Source of the DNA: BOG-908 sp964242595
Lineage (GTDB): Bacteria > Pseudomonadota > Alphaproteobacteria > Acetobacterales > Acetobacteraceae
Direction: 5' to 3'
Length of the DNA: 12,659 nt
NCBI GenBank assembly: GCA_964242595.1
Contig: CAXTBC010000082.1
Span: forward strand, 1-12,659
Shown in pieces: positions 1 to 6,512 of the stretch; position 1 is the first letter of the stretch, and the number at the start of each line of letters is the position of its first letter. The position numbers were made by a program, and so were the translations under genes. Under the pieces are notes generated by a model. The model was not told the origin of the DNA. It searched no databases and worked only from the letters and a program-made list of their open reading frames with translations.

Positions 1-39
1 AACGAGCAGCCGGATTAAACCAATGCTTATCTAGGCCAG

Positions 40-65
40 CCCCAAAAACTTTTATTCCCTTGGGG
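40..65. repeat. Partial repeat copy with CCCCAA/TTGGGG inverted arms
   Basis: CAAAAACTTTTATTCC at 43-58 resembles the CAAAAACTTTTATCC module of repeat copy g, without the hairpin. CCCCAA (40-45) and TTGGGG (60-65) could pair around it. It may be a decayed tenth copy, possibly the end of a terminator for a gene to the left of the window. Confidence 0.4.
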
Positions 66-96
66 GTCGGGTGTCGCCAACGTCGCGCCTAAAACG

Positions 97-140
97 AGCA
101 AAAGTTTTTTGCTTCTTTTTTTCAAAAAAGAAGGCCTTCC
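97..140 (+). repeat. Intergenic hairpin repeat, copy a
   Basis: This copy lies directly before glpD. A near-palindrome AAAAGTTTTT is followed by a 10-bp perfect stem, CTTCTTTTTT (112-121) and AAAAAAGAAG (124-133), with an AAGGCCTT palindrome at 131-138. The right arm supplies the AGAAGG Shine-Dalgarno of glpD. The orientation is the reverse of the copies found downstream of genes. Confidence 0.85.
129..134 (+). promoter_or_regulatory. Ribosome-binding site of glpD inside the repeat stem
   Basis: AGAAGG lies 9 bases before the TTG start of glpD. Its first five bases are part of the right arm of the 10-bp stem of repeat copy a, so the site would be partly hidden if that hairpin folds in the mRNA. 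Confidence 0.6.
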
Positions 141-143
141 TCC

Positions 144-1607
144 TTGCTTGACCTTCTCATCATAGGCGGCGGCATCAACGGAAGCGGCATAGCGCGAGAC
201 GCCGCCGGCCGCGGCCTCTCCGTCTGCCTGGTCGAGCAGGACGACCTCGCCGGCCACACCAGTGCCGCCAGCACCAAGCTGATCCATGGCGGCCTCCGGT
301 ACCTGGAATACTACGCCTTCCGCCTGGTGCGCGAGGCGCTCGCCGAGCGCGAACGCCTGCTCGCCATAGCACCGCACATCGTCTGGCCGCTGCGCTTCGT
401 GCTGCCGCTGGGGACCGGCATGCGGCCGGCCTGGATGATCCGTGCCGGCCTGTTCCTCTACGACCACATCGGCGGCCGCCGCACCCTGCCCGCCTCGCAC
501 GCCGTCCAACTCAGCGGCAAGCCGTTCGGCGCCGGCCTGCAACCCGCCGCCACGCGCGGCTTCGTCTACTCGGATTGCTGGGTGGAAGACAGCCGGCTGG
601 TGGTGCTCAACGCGGTGGACGCGGCGGCACGCGGCGCCAGCATACGCACCCGCACTCGCCTGGCCTCCGCCCGCCGTGACGGCGGCGCCTGGCACGCCAC
701 GCTGCAGGACACCACCACCGGCGCCGAAGAGCCCGTCCAGGCGCGCATGATCGTCAACGCCGCCGGCCCCTGGGTCGGCAACGTGCTGTCCGGCGCGCTC
801 GGCCAGAACAGCGCCGCCCGCACCCGCTTGGTCAAGGGCAGCCACATCGTGGTGCGGCGCCTCTACAAAGGCGACCACGCCTACCTGTTGCAGAACGGGG
901 ATGGCCGCGTCGTCTTTATCATCCCCTACGAGGGCGCGTTCTCGCTGATCGGCACCACGGACCTTCCCTGGACGCAGGATGCCGGCCACGTCGCCATCTC
1001 GCAGGAGGAGACGACCTATCTCTGCGACGCCGTCACACGCTGGCTCGCCCGCCCCGTCACCCCGGCAGACGTAGTGTGGAGCTATGCCGGCGTGCGCCCG
1101 CTGCACGACGACGGCGCGGCCAGCGCCTCGGCCGTGACGCGGGACTACGTGCTGGAGCTGGACGCGCCGGACGGCCAGGCGCCCGCTTTGTCCATCTACG
1201 GCGGCAAGATCACCACCTACCGCCGGCTGGCCGAGGCAGCGCTCGCCAGGCTGGGCGTCGGCGGCGCCTCGTGGACCGGGACGGCCCCCCTGCCCGGCGG
1301 CGACCTGCCAGGCGGTTTCGACGCGTTCGTGACCGACCTGGCCGCCGCCTACCCATTCCTGCCGCACGCCCTGGCGCACCGCCTGGCGCGCGCCTACGGC
1401 ACCCGCGCCACCACCATCCTGGGCCAGGCCACCACCATGGCGGCGCTGGGCGAGGATTTCGGCGGCGGGCTCACCCAGGCCGAGCTGAGCTACCTGTGCC
1501 GCGAGGAGTTCGCCCGCACCGCCGAGGACGTGCTGTGGCGCCGCTCCAAGCTCGGCCTGCACGTCCCCGCCGCCACCGCCGCGCGGCTGGAAGCGGCGCT
1601 GGCATGA
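144..1607 (+). CDS. glpD: Aerobic glycerol-3-phosphate dehydrogenase (FAD), GlpD
   Basis: GlpD oxidises sn-glycerol 3-phosphate to dihydroxyacetone phosphate at the inner face of the cytoplasmic membrane and passes electrons to quinone through FAD. The 487-residue protein is close to the usual length of about 500. The Rossmann FAD loop GGGINGSG is at residues 8-15, with an acidic E31 at the end of the second strand. The family signature TSAASTKLIHGGLRYLEYY is at 39-57. A C-terminal DAO_C-type domain ends in EDVLWRRSKLGL, as in other GlpD proteins. I chose the TTG start because the FAD fold begins at once (MLDLLIIGGG) and an AGAAGG lies 9 bases upstream. The gene is translationally coupled to glpK through an ATGA overlap. 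No glpF or glpR is visible, and either could lie to the left. The ribosome-binding site lies inside an intergenic hairpin repeat. Confidence 0.96.
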   Translation: MLDLLIIGGGINGSGIARDAAGRGLSVCLVEQDDLAGHTSAASTKLIHGGLRYLEYYAFRLVREALAERERLLAIAPHIVWPLRFVLPLGTGMRPAWMIRAGLFLYDHIGGRRTLPASHAVQLSGKPFGAGLQPAATRGFVYSDCWVEDSRLVVLNAVDAAARGASIRTRTRLASARRDGGAWHATLQDTTTGAEEPVQARMIVNAAGPWVGNVLSGALGQNSAARTRLVKGSHIVVRRLYKGDHAYLLQNGDGRVVFIIPYEGAFSLIGTTDLPWTQDAGHVAISQEETTYLCDAVTRWLARPVTPADVVWSYAGVRPLHDDGAASASAVTRDYVLELDAPDGQAPALSIYGGKITTYRRLAEAALARLGVGGASWTGTAPLPGGDLPGGFDAFVTDLAAAYPFLPHALAHRLARAYGTRATTILGQATTMAALGEDFGGGLTQAELSYLCREEFARTAEDVLWRRSKLGLHVPAATAARLEAALA

Positions 1608-3082
1608 AGGACTTCATCGGCGCCATCGACCAGGGCACCACCAGCACCCGCTTCATGGTTTTCGGGCGCGACGGCCAGGTCGTCGCCGCCGCCCAGCGGG
1701 AACACGCGCAGCACACGCCGCAGCCAGGCTGGCTGGAACACGATGCCGACGAGATCCTGCGCCGCGTGCAGGATACCGCCGCCGAGGCGCTGGCCCGCGC
1801 CGGCATCACGGCCGCCGGGCTGCAGTCCATCGGCATCACCAACCAGCGCGAGACCACCCTGCTATGGGACCGCAGCACCGGCCGCCCGCTGCACCGCGCG
1901 CTGGTCTGGCAGGACACCCGCACCGATGCGCTGGTGGCCGAGTACGCCGCCCAGGGCGGCAAGTCCCGCTTCCAGGCGCAGACCGGGCTGCCGCTCGCCA
2001 GCTACTTCTCCGCGCTGAAACTGCAATGGCTGCTGGACCACGTGCCGGACGCGCGCGCCATGGCGGAGTCCGGCGACGCGCTGTTCGGCACCATCGACAC
2101 TTGGCTCGCCTGGAGCCTGTGCGGCGTTCACGCCACCGACGTCACCAACGCCAGCCGCACGCAGATGATGGACCTGCGCACGCTGGACTGGTCGCCGGCG
2201 CTGCTGGAGGCGTTCCGCATCCCGCGCGCCTGCCTGCCGCGCATCGGCGCCTCGTCCGGCGTGGTGGGCGCGGTCACCCGAGCCGGAGCGCTGCAGGGCG
2301 TGCCCGTCGCGGCACTGATCGGCGACCAGCAGGCGGCCCTGGTCGGCCAGGTGTGCTTCGCCGCGGGCGAGGCGAAGAACACCTACGGCACCGGAAACTT
2401 CCTGCTGCTCAACACCGGCGCGGCACCCGTCGCCTCGCAGCACGGCCTGATCACCACGCTGGCCTACAAGTTCGGCACGGCGCCGGCCGCCTACGCGCTG
2501 GAAGGCTCCATCGCCATCACCGGCGCGCTGGTGCAGTGGCTGCGCGACAGCCTCGGCCTGGTGGCCAGCGCCGCCGAGCTGGACGCGCTGGCCGAGAGCG
2601 TGCCCGACACCGGCGGCGTCTACATCGTCCCGGCCTTCTCCGGCCTATACGCGCCTTACTGGCGGGAAGACGCGCGCGGCCTGATCTGCGGCCTCACCCG
2701 CTACGCCAACCGCGCCCATCTGTGCCGCGCCGCCCTGGAAGCCGCCGCCTACCAGACGGTGGATGTGGCGCGCGCCATGGCGCAGGACTCGGGCATCGCG
2801 CTTTCGGAGTTGCGCGTGGACGGCGGCATGGTGCGCAGCCAGCCGCTGATGCAGTTCCAGGCAGACATCCTCGGCATCACCGTCGTGCGTCCCGCCATCA
2901 CGGAGACGACCGCGCTTGGCGCTGCCTACGCCGCGGGGCTGGCCACGGAGTTTTGGTCCGGGACGGAGGAGCTGAGCGCGCAGTGGCGCGCGGAGCGGCG
3001 GTGGGTGCCTGAGATGAGGGATTCTGGGCGTGCTGGGTTGTTGAGCGGGTGGCATCGGGCGGTGGCGCGGGCTATGGGGTGA
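1604..3082 (+). CDS. glpK: Glycerol kinase, GlpK
   Basis: GlpK phosphorylates glycerol with ATP to sn-glycerol 3-phosphate, the substrate of the GlpD encoded just upstream. The product has 492 residues, the normal size for this FGGY-family kinase. The N-terminal phosphate loop DQGTTSTR is at residues 9-16. NQRETT at 80-85 supplies the Arg-Glu pair (R82, E83) that contacts glycerol. GDQQAAL around D241 carries the catalytic aspartate, followed by the YGTGNFLLLNTG nucleotide-binding stretch. The ATG at 1604 overlaps the glpD stop (1605-1607), so coupled translation is likely. The loop just before GDQQ (SSGVVGAV) lacks the GGKGG seen in E. coli GlpK, so feedback control by fructose 1,6-bisphosphate may differ; that is an inference. 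The stop is followed within 4 bases by a hairpin repeat that could end the transcript. Confidence 0.97.
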   Translation: MKDFIGAIDQGTTSTRFMVFGRDGQVVAAAQREHAQHTPQPGWLEHDADEILRRVQDTAAEALARAGITAAGLQSIGITNQRETTLLWDRSTGRPLHRALVWQDTRTDALVAEYAAQGGKSRFQAQTGLPLASYFSALKLQWLLDHVPDARAMAESGDALFGTIDTWLAWSLCGVHATDVTNASRTQMMDLRTLDWSPALLEAFRIPRACLPRIGASSGVVGAVTRAGALQGVPVAALIGDQQAALVGQVCFAAGEAKNTYGTGNFLLLNTGAAPVASQHGLITTLAYKFGTAPAAYALEGSIAITGALVQWLRDSLGLVASAAELDALAESVPDTGGVYIVPAFSGLYAPYWREDARGLICGLTRYANRAHLCRAALEAAAYQTVDVARAMAQDSGIALSELRVDGGMVRSQPLMQFQADILGITVVRPAITETTALGAAYAAGLATEFWSGTEELSAQWRAERRWVPEMRDSGRAGLLSGWHRAVARAMG

Positions 3083-3085
3083 GAA

Positions 3086-3143
3086 AGGAAGGCCTTCTTT
3101 TTCGAGAAAAAGAAGCAAAAAGCTTTTGTTCGTGCTGTCGCGG
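3086..3143 (+). repeat. Intergenic hairpin repeat, copy b (after glpK)
   Basis: The modules in order are GGAAGGCCTT, a 9-bp stem CTTCTTTTT (3094-3102) with AAAAAGAAG (3107-3115) around a CGAG loop, AAAAGCTTTT (3118-3127) and CTGTCGCGG (3135-3143). It starts 4 bases after the glpK stop. It could act as a weak terminator; the hairpin is followed by AAAAAGCTTTT rather than a long T run. Confidence 0.88.
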
Positions 3144-3221
3144 TTCCGTCCTGAAGTACACGGTAGTAAATCGTTGTCGTCGTGAGGAACCGGGCCAAAG
3201 TCTTAAACGAACGGGGGGTCT

Positions 3222-3290
3222 GGGGCCTCGAGGCCCCGTCACGCGAATGCGTGCTGCGCACGACGGGGTTTGGGGCAGAGCCCCATGCTT
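3222..3290. repeat. GC-rich nested hairpin cluster upstream of the PNGase A-family gene
   Basis: Four dyads follow each other: GGGGCCTCGAGGCCCC (3222-3237); CCCCGTC (3234-3240) pairing with GACGGGG (3262-3268); CGTGC/GCACG (3250-3254, 3258-3262); and GGGGC-AGA-GCCCC (3272-3284). The first two overlap, so they are alternative folds. The last unit recurs inverted at the window end. This looks like a REP-type or attenuator-like intergenic element; function is unknown. Confidence 0.7.
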
Positions 3291-3362
3291 CCTTGCGTTA
3301 CGGTTGACGCCCGCCCTCCCGCACGGCAGCGTCCGCGATCGAAACACTTACGGGCAGGCATC

Positions 3363-5003
3363 ATGACATTGCGGTTTGCGTCCACCCTTGCCGCCTGCCT
3401 GGCCGTCGCAGCGCCGGCCTCCGCAGCCCCGCTCTTGGTAGGTTCCGGCAACGAAGCCGTCATCGAGCCGCCGGTGCCGCACCCCGACGAGGCACCCTGC
3501 GTGGTGCCGCTCGTCAGCAAGGCGCAGTTCGGCGGCCAAACCCTGTCCTACAGTTTCGCACCGCCCGCCGCATGCCCCGGCCCTTGGGCCAAGGTCGTGC
3601 TCGGCATCAGCATCTCCCTCGATCAGGGCCGCCAGTACGACCGCACCGGCCTGCTCACGCTGGCCGGCGTGCCGCTCTGGTTCGGCACCACCGCCGAGCC
3701 CCGCGCCACGCTGTCTCCCAAATGGAGCTTCCAGAAGGACGTGACCGACTACACCGCGCTGTTCGATAAGGCGCAGACCGGCACGATGCAGATCCCGAAC
3801 TACACGAACGCCACGGACACCAGCATCATTACCGCAAGCGCCACGCTCGCCTTCTACCCGCCCACCGCCAAGTCACCAGCGCCCGTCACGGCCGACGTGG
3901 TCCTGCCTCTGCCGACAGGCGGCGGCCTGGCCACGCTCAACACCGGCACGGACCAGCTGGTCACCACGGCCACGCTGCCCACCAACATCCTGCACGCTAC
4001 GCTGGACCTGTACCTGGAATCCCAGATCAACGACGAGGACTGGTTCCTGTGCGTGCCGAGCAACCTGGCGGCCACGCTGGAGACCTGCGGCAACACGGCA
4101 TTCCGCGAAGGCGAGATCACCGTCGACGGCACGCCGGCCGGCGTGGCGCCCGTCTACCCCTGGATCTACACCGGCGGGCTGGACCCCTACCTATGGCAGC
4201 CGATCCCCGGCGTGCAAACGCTGGACTTCACCGCCTTCCACGCCGACCTTTCGCCTTTCGCAGGCGTGCTCAGCAACGGATCGCCCCACACCATCGCGGC
4301 CTCGGTGGTCAACGCCGACCAGTACTTCTCCGCAACCGGCGCGCTGCGCCTGTTCCTGGACCACAACGCGGCCACCGTCACCGGCGGCATCATCCGCAAC
4401 ACGCTGGCGGCGGCAACCCCCGTCGTCACCCCGCAGATCACCACGACTAATGGCGTCAGCACGGGCACTGTGGACATCGTGAGCAAGCACGTCTTCACCA
4501 TCAGCGGCAGCGTCACCGGCTCGGCGGGCCGCAGCGTGAACACGCTGACCGAATCTAGCGTGTTCGTCAGCAACCAGACCTTCAACGTCTCGGCCGCACG
4601 GGAATTGCAGATCACGCACCAGAACACCGACACCACGGTCGACACCAGCAGCACGGGCACCGGCGGCACCCAGGCGAACACCGTCACGCTGCACTACCCG
4701 CTCAACATCTACTACAATTTCGCCGCTCAGCCGAACGGCGGGGTGCAGACGATCAGCATCAACCAGCAATACCTGGAGAACCTGCTGACCGAAGCCGCCG
4801 GCTCGCCCAGCGCGCAGGACAGCCTGACGGACGCCATCCAGACCAGCGACATCCTGTTCTTCGACGCAAGCTTCAACGTGACAGGCCACAAGAGTCAGTC
4901 CGAGACGGCGGTGTACGCGCATACCGGCACGTTGGCGCCTTGCTTCAAGCGCACGCTGGTTTCTACGTTCAACGTGCTGTCGACCGTGCAGACGGGGTGC
5001 TGA
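3363..5003 (+). CDS. Secreted PNGase A-family N-glycan amidase (PF12222-like)
   Basis: The predicted product resembles peptide-N4-(N-acetyl-beta-glucosaminyl)asparagine amidase A, which releases N-glycans from glycoproteins and glycopeptides. The 546-residue protein starts with a Sec signal peptide (cleavage expected after ASA, residue 21). Two stretches match plant PNGase A: RQYDRTGLLTLAGV (90-103) through TTAEPR and KDVTDYTALF (125-134), and further on DLYLES..NDEDWF (215-228) with YPWIYTGGLDPYLWQPIPG (265-283), then DLSPFAGVLSNGSPH. The mature part has six cysteines (46, 71, 230, 242, 527, 546), an even number that fits disulfides in an exported protein. The C-terminal third is Thr/Ser/Asn-rich beta-type sequence. 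The ATG at 3363 directly precedes the signal peptide; its Shine-Dalgarno is weak. Bacterial relatives such as the acid-active PNGase H+ of Terriglobus and Dyella are known. Family assignment is firm; activity and substrate are inferred. No glycosidase or protease neighbour suggests a larger locus. Confidence 0.85.
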   Translation: MTLRFASTLAACLAVAAPASAAPLLVGSGNEAVIEPPVPHPDEAPCVVPLVSKAQFGGQTLSYSFAPPAACPGPWAKVVLGISISLDQGRQYDRTGLLTLAGVPLWFGTTAEPRATLSPKWSFQKDVTDYTALFDKAQTGTMQIPNYTNATDTSIITASATLAFYPPTAKSPAPVTADVVLPLPTGGGLATLNTGTDQLVTTATLPTNILHATLDLYLESQINDEDWFLCVPSNLAATLETCGNTAFREGEITVDGTPAGVAPVYPWIYTGGLDPYLWQPIPGVQTLDFTAFHADLSPFAGVLSNGSPHTIAASVVNADQYFSATGALRLFLDHNAATVTGGIIRNTLAAATPVVTPQITTTNGVSTGTVDIVSKHVFTISGSVTGSAGRSVNTLTESSVFVSNQTFNVSAARELQITHQNTDTTVDTSSTGTGGTQANTVTLHYPLNIYYNFAAQPNGGVQTISINQQYLENLLTEAAGSPSAQDSLTDAIQTSDILFFDASFNVTGHKSQSETAVYAHTGTLAPCFKRTLVSTFNVLSTVQTGC

Positions 5004-5011
5004 GCAAGGCA

Positions 5012-5054
5012 AGGAAGGCCTTCTTTTTCGAGAAAAAGCAAAAAGCTTTTATCC
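5012..5054 (+). repeat. Intergenic hairpin repeat, copy c (after PNGase A-family gene)
   Basis: AAGGAAGGCCTTC leads into a stem CTTTTT (5023-5028) and AAAAAG (5033-5038) with a CGAG loop, then AAAAGCTTTTATCC. It starts 9 bases after the stop of the plus-strand gene and faces copy d, an inverted copy that belongs to the opposite-strand gene. Confidence 0.87.
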
Positions 5055-5087
5055 GTTAGGCACGGCACTGTCCGCCAGCACCCGACA

Positions 5088-5142
5088 GGAAGCAAAAGCT
5101 TTTTGGTTTTTTTTCTCGAAAAAGAACTGCTTGCCTTCCTTG
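5088..5142 (-). repeat. Intergenic hairpin repeat, copy d (after minus-strand gene)
   Basis: Read on the minus strand it gives CAAGGAAGGC, an AT-rich stem around a CGAG loop, CCAAAAAGCTTTT and CTTCCTGTCGGG. It is therefore in the same gene-end orientation as copies b, c and i, about 55 bases past the stop of the 5196-5747 gene. With copy c it forms a long inverted pair between convergent genes. Confidence 0.85.
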
Positions 5143-5195
5143 TCCATAGGGGCCCCGATACTGCAGCATCAGCCCTGGACACGCCTGTTCGCCCA

Positions 5196-5747
5196 TCAGG
5201 GCCCCGGGAAAGCGCCGATACCCGACGAACCGAACGGATAGCCGCCAAGGCCCGACTGGTGCAGGCGCAGGCCGGTCACGCCAATGAAGGCGGTGATGTC
5301 GTCCGTCGGGTGCAGTGCCAGGCCGGCGCTGTAGGTGTCGTAGGTCAGTGCGGGCGTTTTGCCCGGCACGCCGGAGAACTTGTAGGTGTCGGCCTGGCCG
5401 GTCGAGGCGGCCAGCTCCAGCTCGGCCTTGCCGGGCACGATCGGGATGCTCACCCCTGCCTCGAAATTGTGGCCGTTGCGGCTGGAGACGCCTGCGGAGA
5501 CGTAACCGTGGGTGTTGGCGAGCACGTCCTGGAAGCTGTAGCTGGGGGCCTGCGGGGCGGTGACCGCGATTGTCCCTGGCGGACCTTTCTGGGCCGGCGC
5601 CGCGTTGAGGTCGTAGAGGCCGCTCTGGGAGGACAGGGTGGGGTAAAGGTTCAGGTCGTAGGGTTTGGCCGCGGGCGCGCTGGCAGTCTGCCCAAAGGCC
5701 GGGCCGACCATACAGAACGTGGCCAACAGTGATGCGTAGACGTTCAT
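5196..5747 (-). CDS. Small secreted protein of unknown family, beta-rich
   Basis: I do not recognise the family. The 183-residue product begins with a clear signal peptide (hydrophobic core about 5-17, likely cleavage after AFG, residue 19). A low-complexity Ala/Pro-containing stretch follows (about 21-70). From residue 80 alternating patterns appear (GYVSAGVSSRNGHNFEAGVS, KAELELAAS, TAFIGVTGLRL), resembling amphipathic beta strands of outer-membrane or periplasmic proteins. The Tyr- and Gly-rich C-terminus does not end in an aromatic residue, so a classical barrel C-terminal signal is absent. The ATG at 5747 is preferred to the upstream in-frame start at 5804 because GGGAG lies just upstream of it and it opens the signal peptide. 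The gene converges on the PNGase A-family gene and diverges from the DUF4112 gene. It ends about 55 bases before repeat copy d. Confidence 0.7.
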   Translation of the reverse strand: MNVYASLLATFCMVGPAFGQTASAPAAKPYDLNLYPTLSSQSGLYDLNAAPAQKGPPGTIAVTAPQAPSYSFQDVLANTHGYVSAGVSSRNGHNFEAGVSIPIVPGKAELELAASTGQADTYKFSGVPGKTPALTYDTYSAGLALHPTDDITAFIGVTGLRLHQSGLGGYPFGSSGIGAFPGP

Positions 5748-5843
5748 GAGGATTGCTCCCGTGCAACGCCATCTGACCATAATCGCGCTAGTGTTGAAAC
5801 CCACCGGGACGCCGGGTTTCTTCGGATAAACCCGAGCCAGCCA

Positions 5844-5886
5844 AGCAAAAGCTTTTGCTTCTTTTCTCGAAAAAGAAGGCCTTCCC
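5844..5886 (+). repeat. Intergenic hairpin repeat, copy e (divergent promoter region)
   Basis: AAAAGCTTTT (5847-5856) is followed by CTTCTTTT (5858-5865) and AAAAGAAG (5871-5878), then GGCCTTCC. It sits between two divergent genes, upstream of both. Its AGAAGG is too far from the DUF4112 start to serve it; that gene has its own GGAGG at 5901-5905. Confidence 0.86.
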
Positions 5887-5911
5887 TGCCCTTACCTGCC
5901 GGAGGCGCCCC

Positions 5912-6286
5912 ATGATCACCCCAACCGAAGCCGAGGCTGCCACACGCCTAGCAAGGATCAAGCGGCTGGCCTGGCTCGTGGACGCGGCGTTTCGCCTTCC
6001 CGGCACGAACTTCCGCTTCGGCCTGAACAGCCTGATCGGCCTAGCGCCCGGCGCCGGTGACGCCGTGCTAGGCGTGCTGTCCCTCTACATCATTCACCAG
6101 GCGCACCGGCTGGGCCTGCCGCGGCACAAGCTGGCCGCGATGGCCGGCAACGTGGCGCTGGAGGTGGTGGGCGGATCGGTGCCGATCCTGGGGGACCTGT
6201 TCGATGTCGCACTGAAGGCAAACCTGCGCAACATCCGCATTATCGAAGCGCATTTGTCTCAGGCGCGGGGTCTTCAGGGTGGGTAG
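5912..6286 (+). CDS. DUF4112 domain protein
   Basis: This 124-residue protein matches the DUF4112 pattern along its whole length: RLAWLVDAAFRLPGTNFRFG (about 14-33), LIGLAPGAGDAVLGVLSLYI (36-55), a His/Arg-rich turn, then NVALEVVGGSVPILGDLFDV and a charged KANLRNIRIIEAH tail. The family is widespread in bacteria and has no established biochemical role. The glycine- and hydrophobic-rich stretches suggest membrane-associated helices. The ATG at 5912 is chosen over an upstream in-frame TTG at 5855 because GGAGG sits 6 bases before it and the family homology begins there; the longer form would translate the hairpin repeat. The gene is transcribed divergently from the secreted-protein gene, with repeat copy e in the shared promoter region. 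Repeat copy f begins at its stop codon. Confidence 0.88.
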   Translation: MITPTEAEAATRLARIKRLAWLVDAAFRLPGTNFRFGLNSLIGLAPGAGDAVLGVLSLYIIHQAHRLGLPRHKLAAMAGNVALEVVGGSVPILGDLFDVALKANLRNIRIIEAHLSQARGLQGG

Positions 6287-6330
6287 GAAGGAAGCGGTTC
6301 TTTTTGAAACAACCAAAAACTTTGGCTTCC
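6285..6330 (+). repeat. Intergenic hairpin repeat, degraded copy f (after DUF4112 gene)
   Basis: AGGAAGGAAGCGGTTCTTTTTGAAAC followed by AACCAAAAACTTTGG resembles the repeat but has lost part of the right stem arm, leaving GGTT/AACC (6296-6299, 6310-6313) as the pairing ends. It begins at the stop codon of the DUF4112 gene. Confidence 0.7.
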
Positions 6331-6352
6331 TGGCGCGCGCTGCCGGATAGAG

Positions 6353-6413
6353 CCGCGACAGCCGGATAAAAGTTTTTGCGTCTTTTTCTTAAAAAGAAGC
6401 CCTTTCTTTGCTT
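6353..6413 (-). repeat. Intergenic hairpin repeat, copy g (after comM)
   Basis: Read on the minus strand it gives AAAGAAAGGGCTTC, a 7-bp stem formed by TCTTTTT (plus-strand 6381-6387) and AAAAAGA (6391-6397), then GCAAAAACTTTTATCCGG and CTGTCGCGG (plus-strand 6353-6361). It is in gene-end orientation about 100 bases beyond the comM stop. Confidence 0.78.
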
Positions 6414-6512
6414 TCTGGGCAGACGGATCGTCAGGGTTTGGTTTTTCGGGTTGAGAGTATTTTAAAATAACCCAGTGTCTATTTGGCCGCGGGCTGTTCG
6501 ACCGGCCCGTGT

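Noticed and set aside
27..1562. A 511-codon open frame on the minus strand across glpD
   Set aside because: It is antisense to a clearly homologous glpD, is Gly/Ala/Arg-rich and contains no domain. High GC at third codon positions opens such shadow frames.
4191..5012. A 273-codon minus-strand frame across the PNGase A-family gene
   Set aside because: It is an antisense shadow with low-complexity Ala/Gly/Val/Arg sequence, while the plus frame has a signal peptide and family motifs.
5855..5911. N-terminal extension of the DUF4112 protein from a TTG at 5855
   Set aside because: It would translate the hairpin repeat into a Lys-rich leader, and a good GGAGG sits before the ATG at 5912, where family similarity begins.
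6458..6469. TATTTTAAAATA palindrome downstream of comM, considered as a promoter or operator
   Set aside because: It lies after a gene end with no gene starting nearby in either direction. It may be part of a weak GGGTT/AACCC hairpin, but function cannot be argued.
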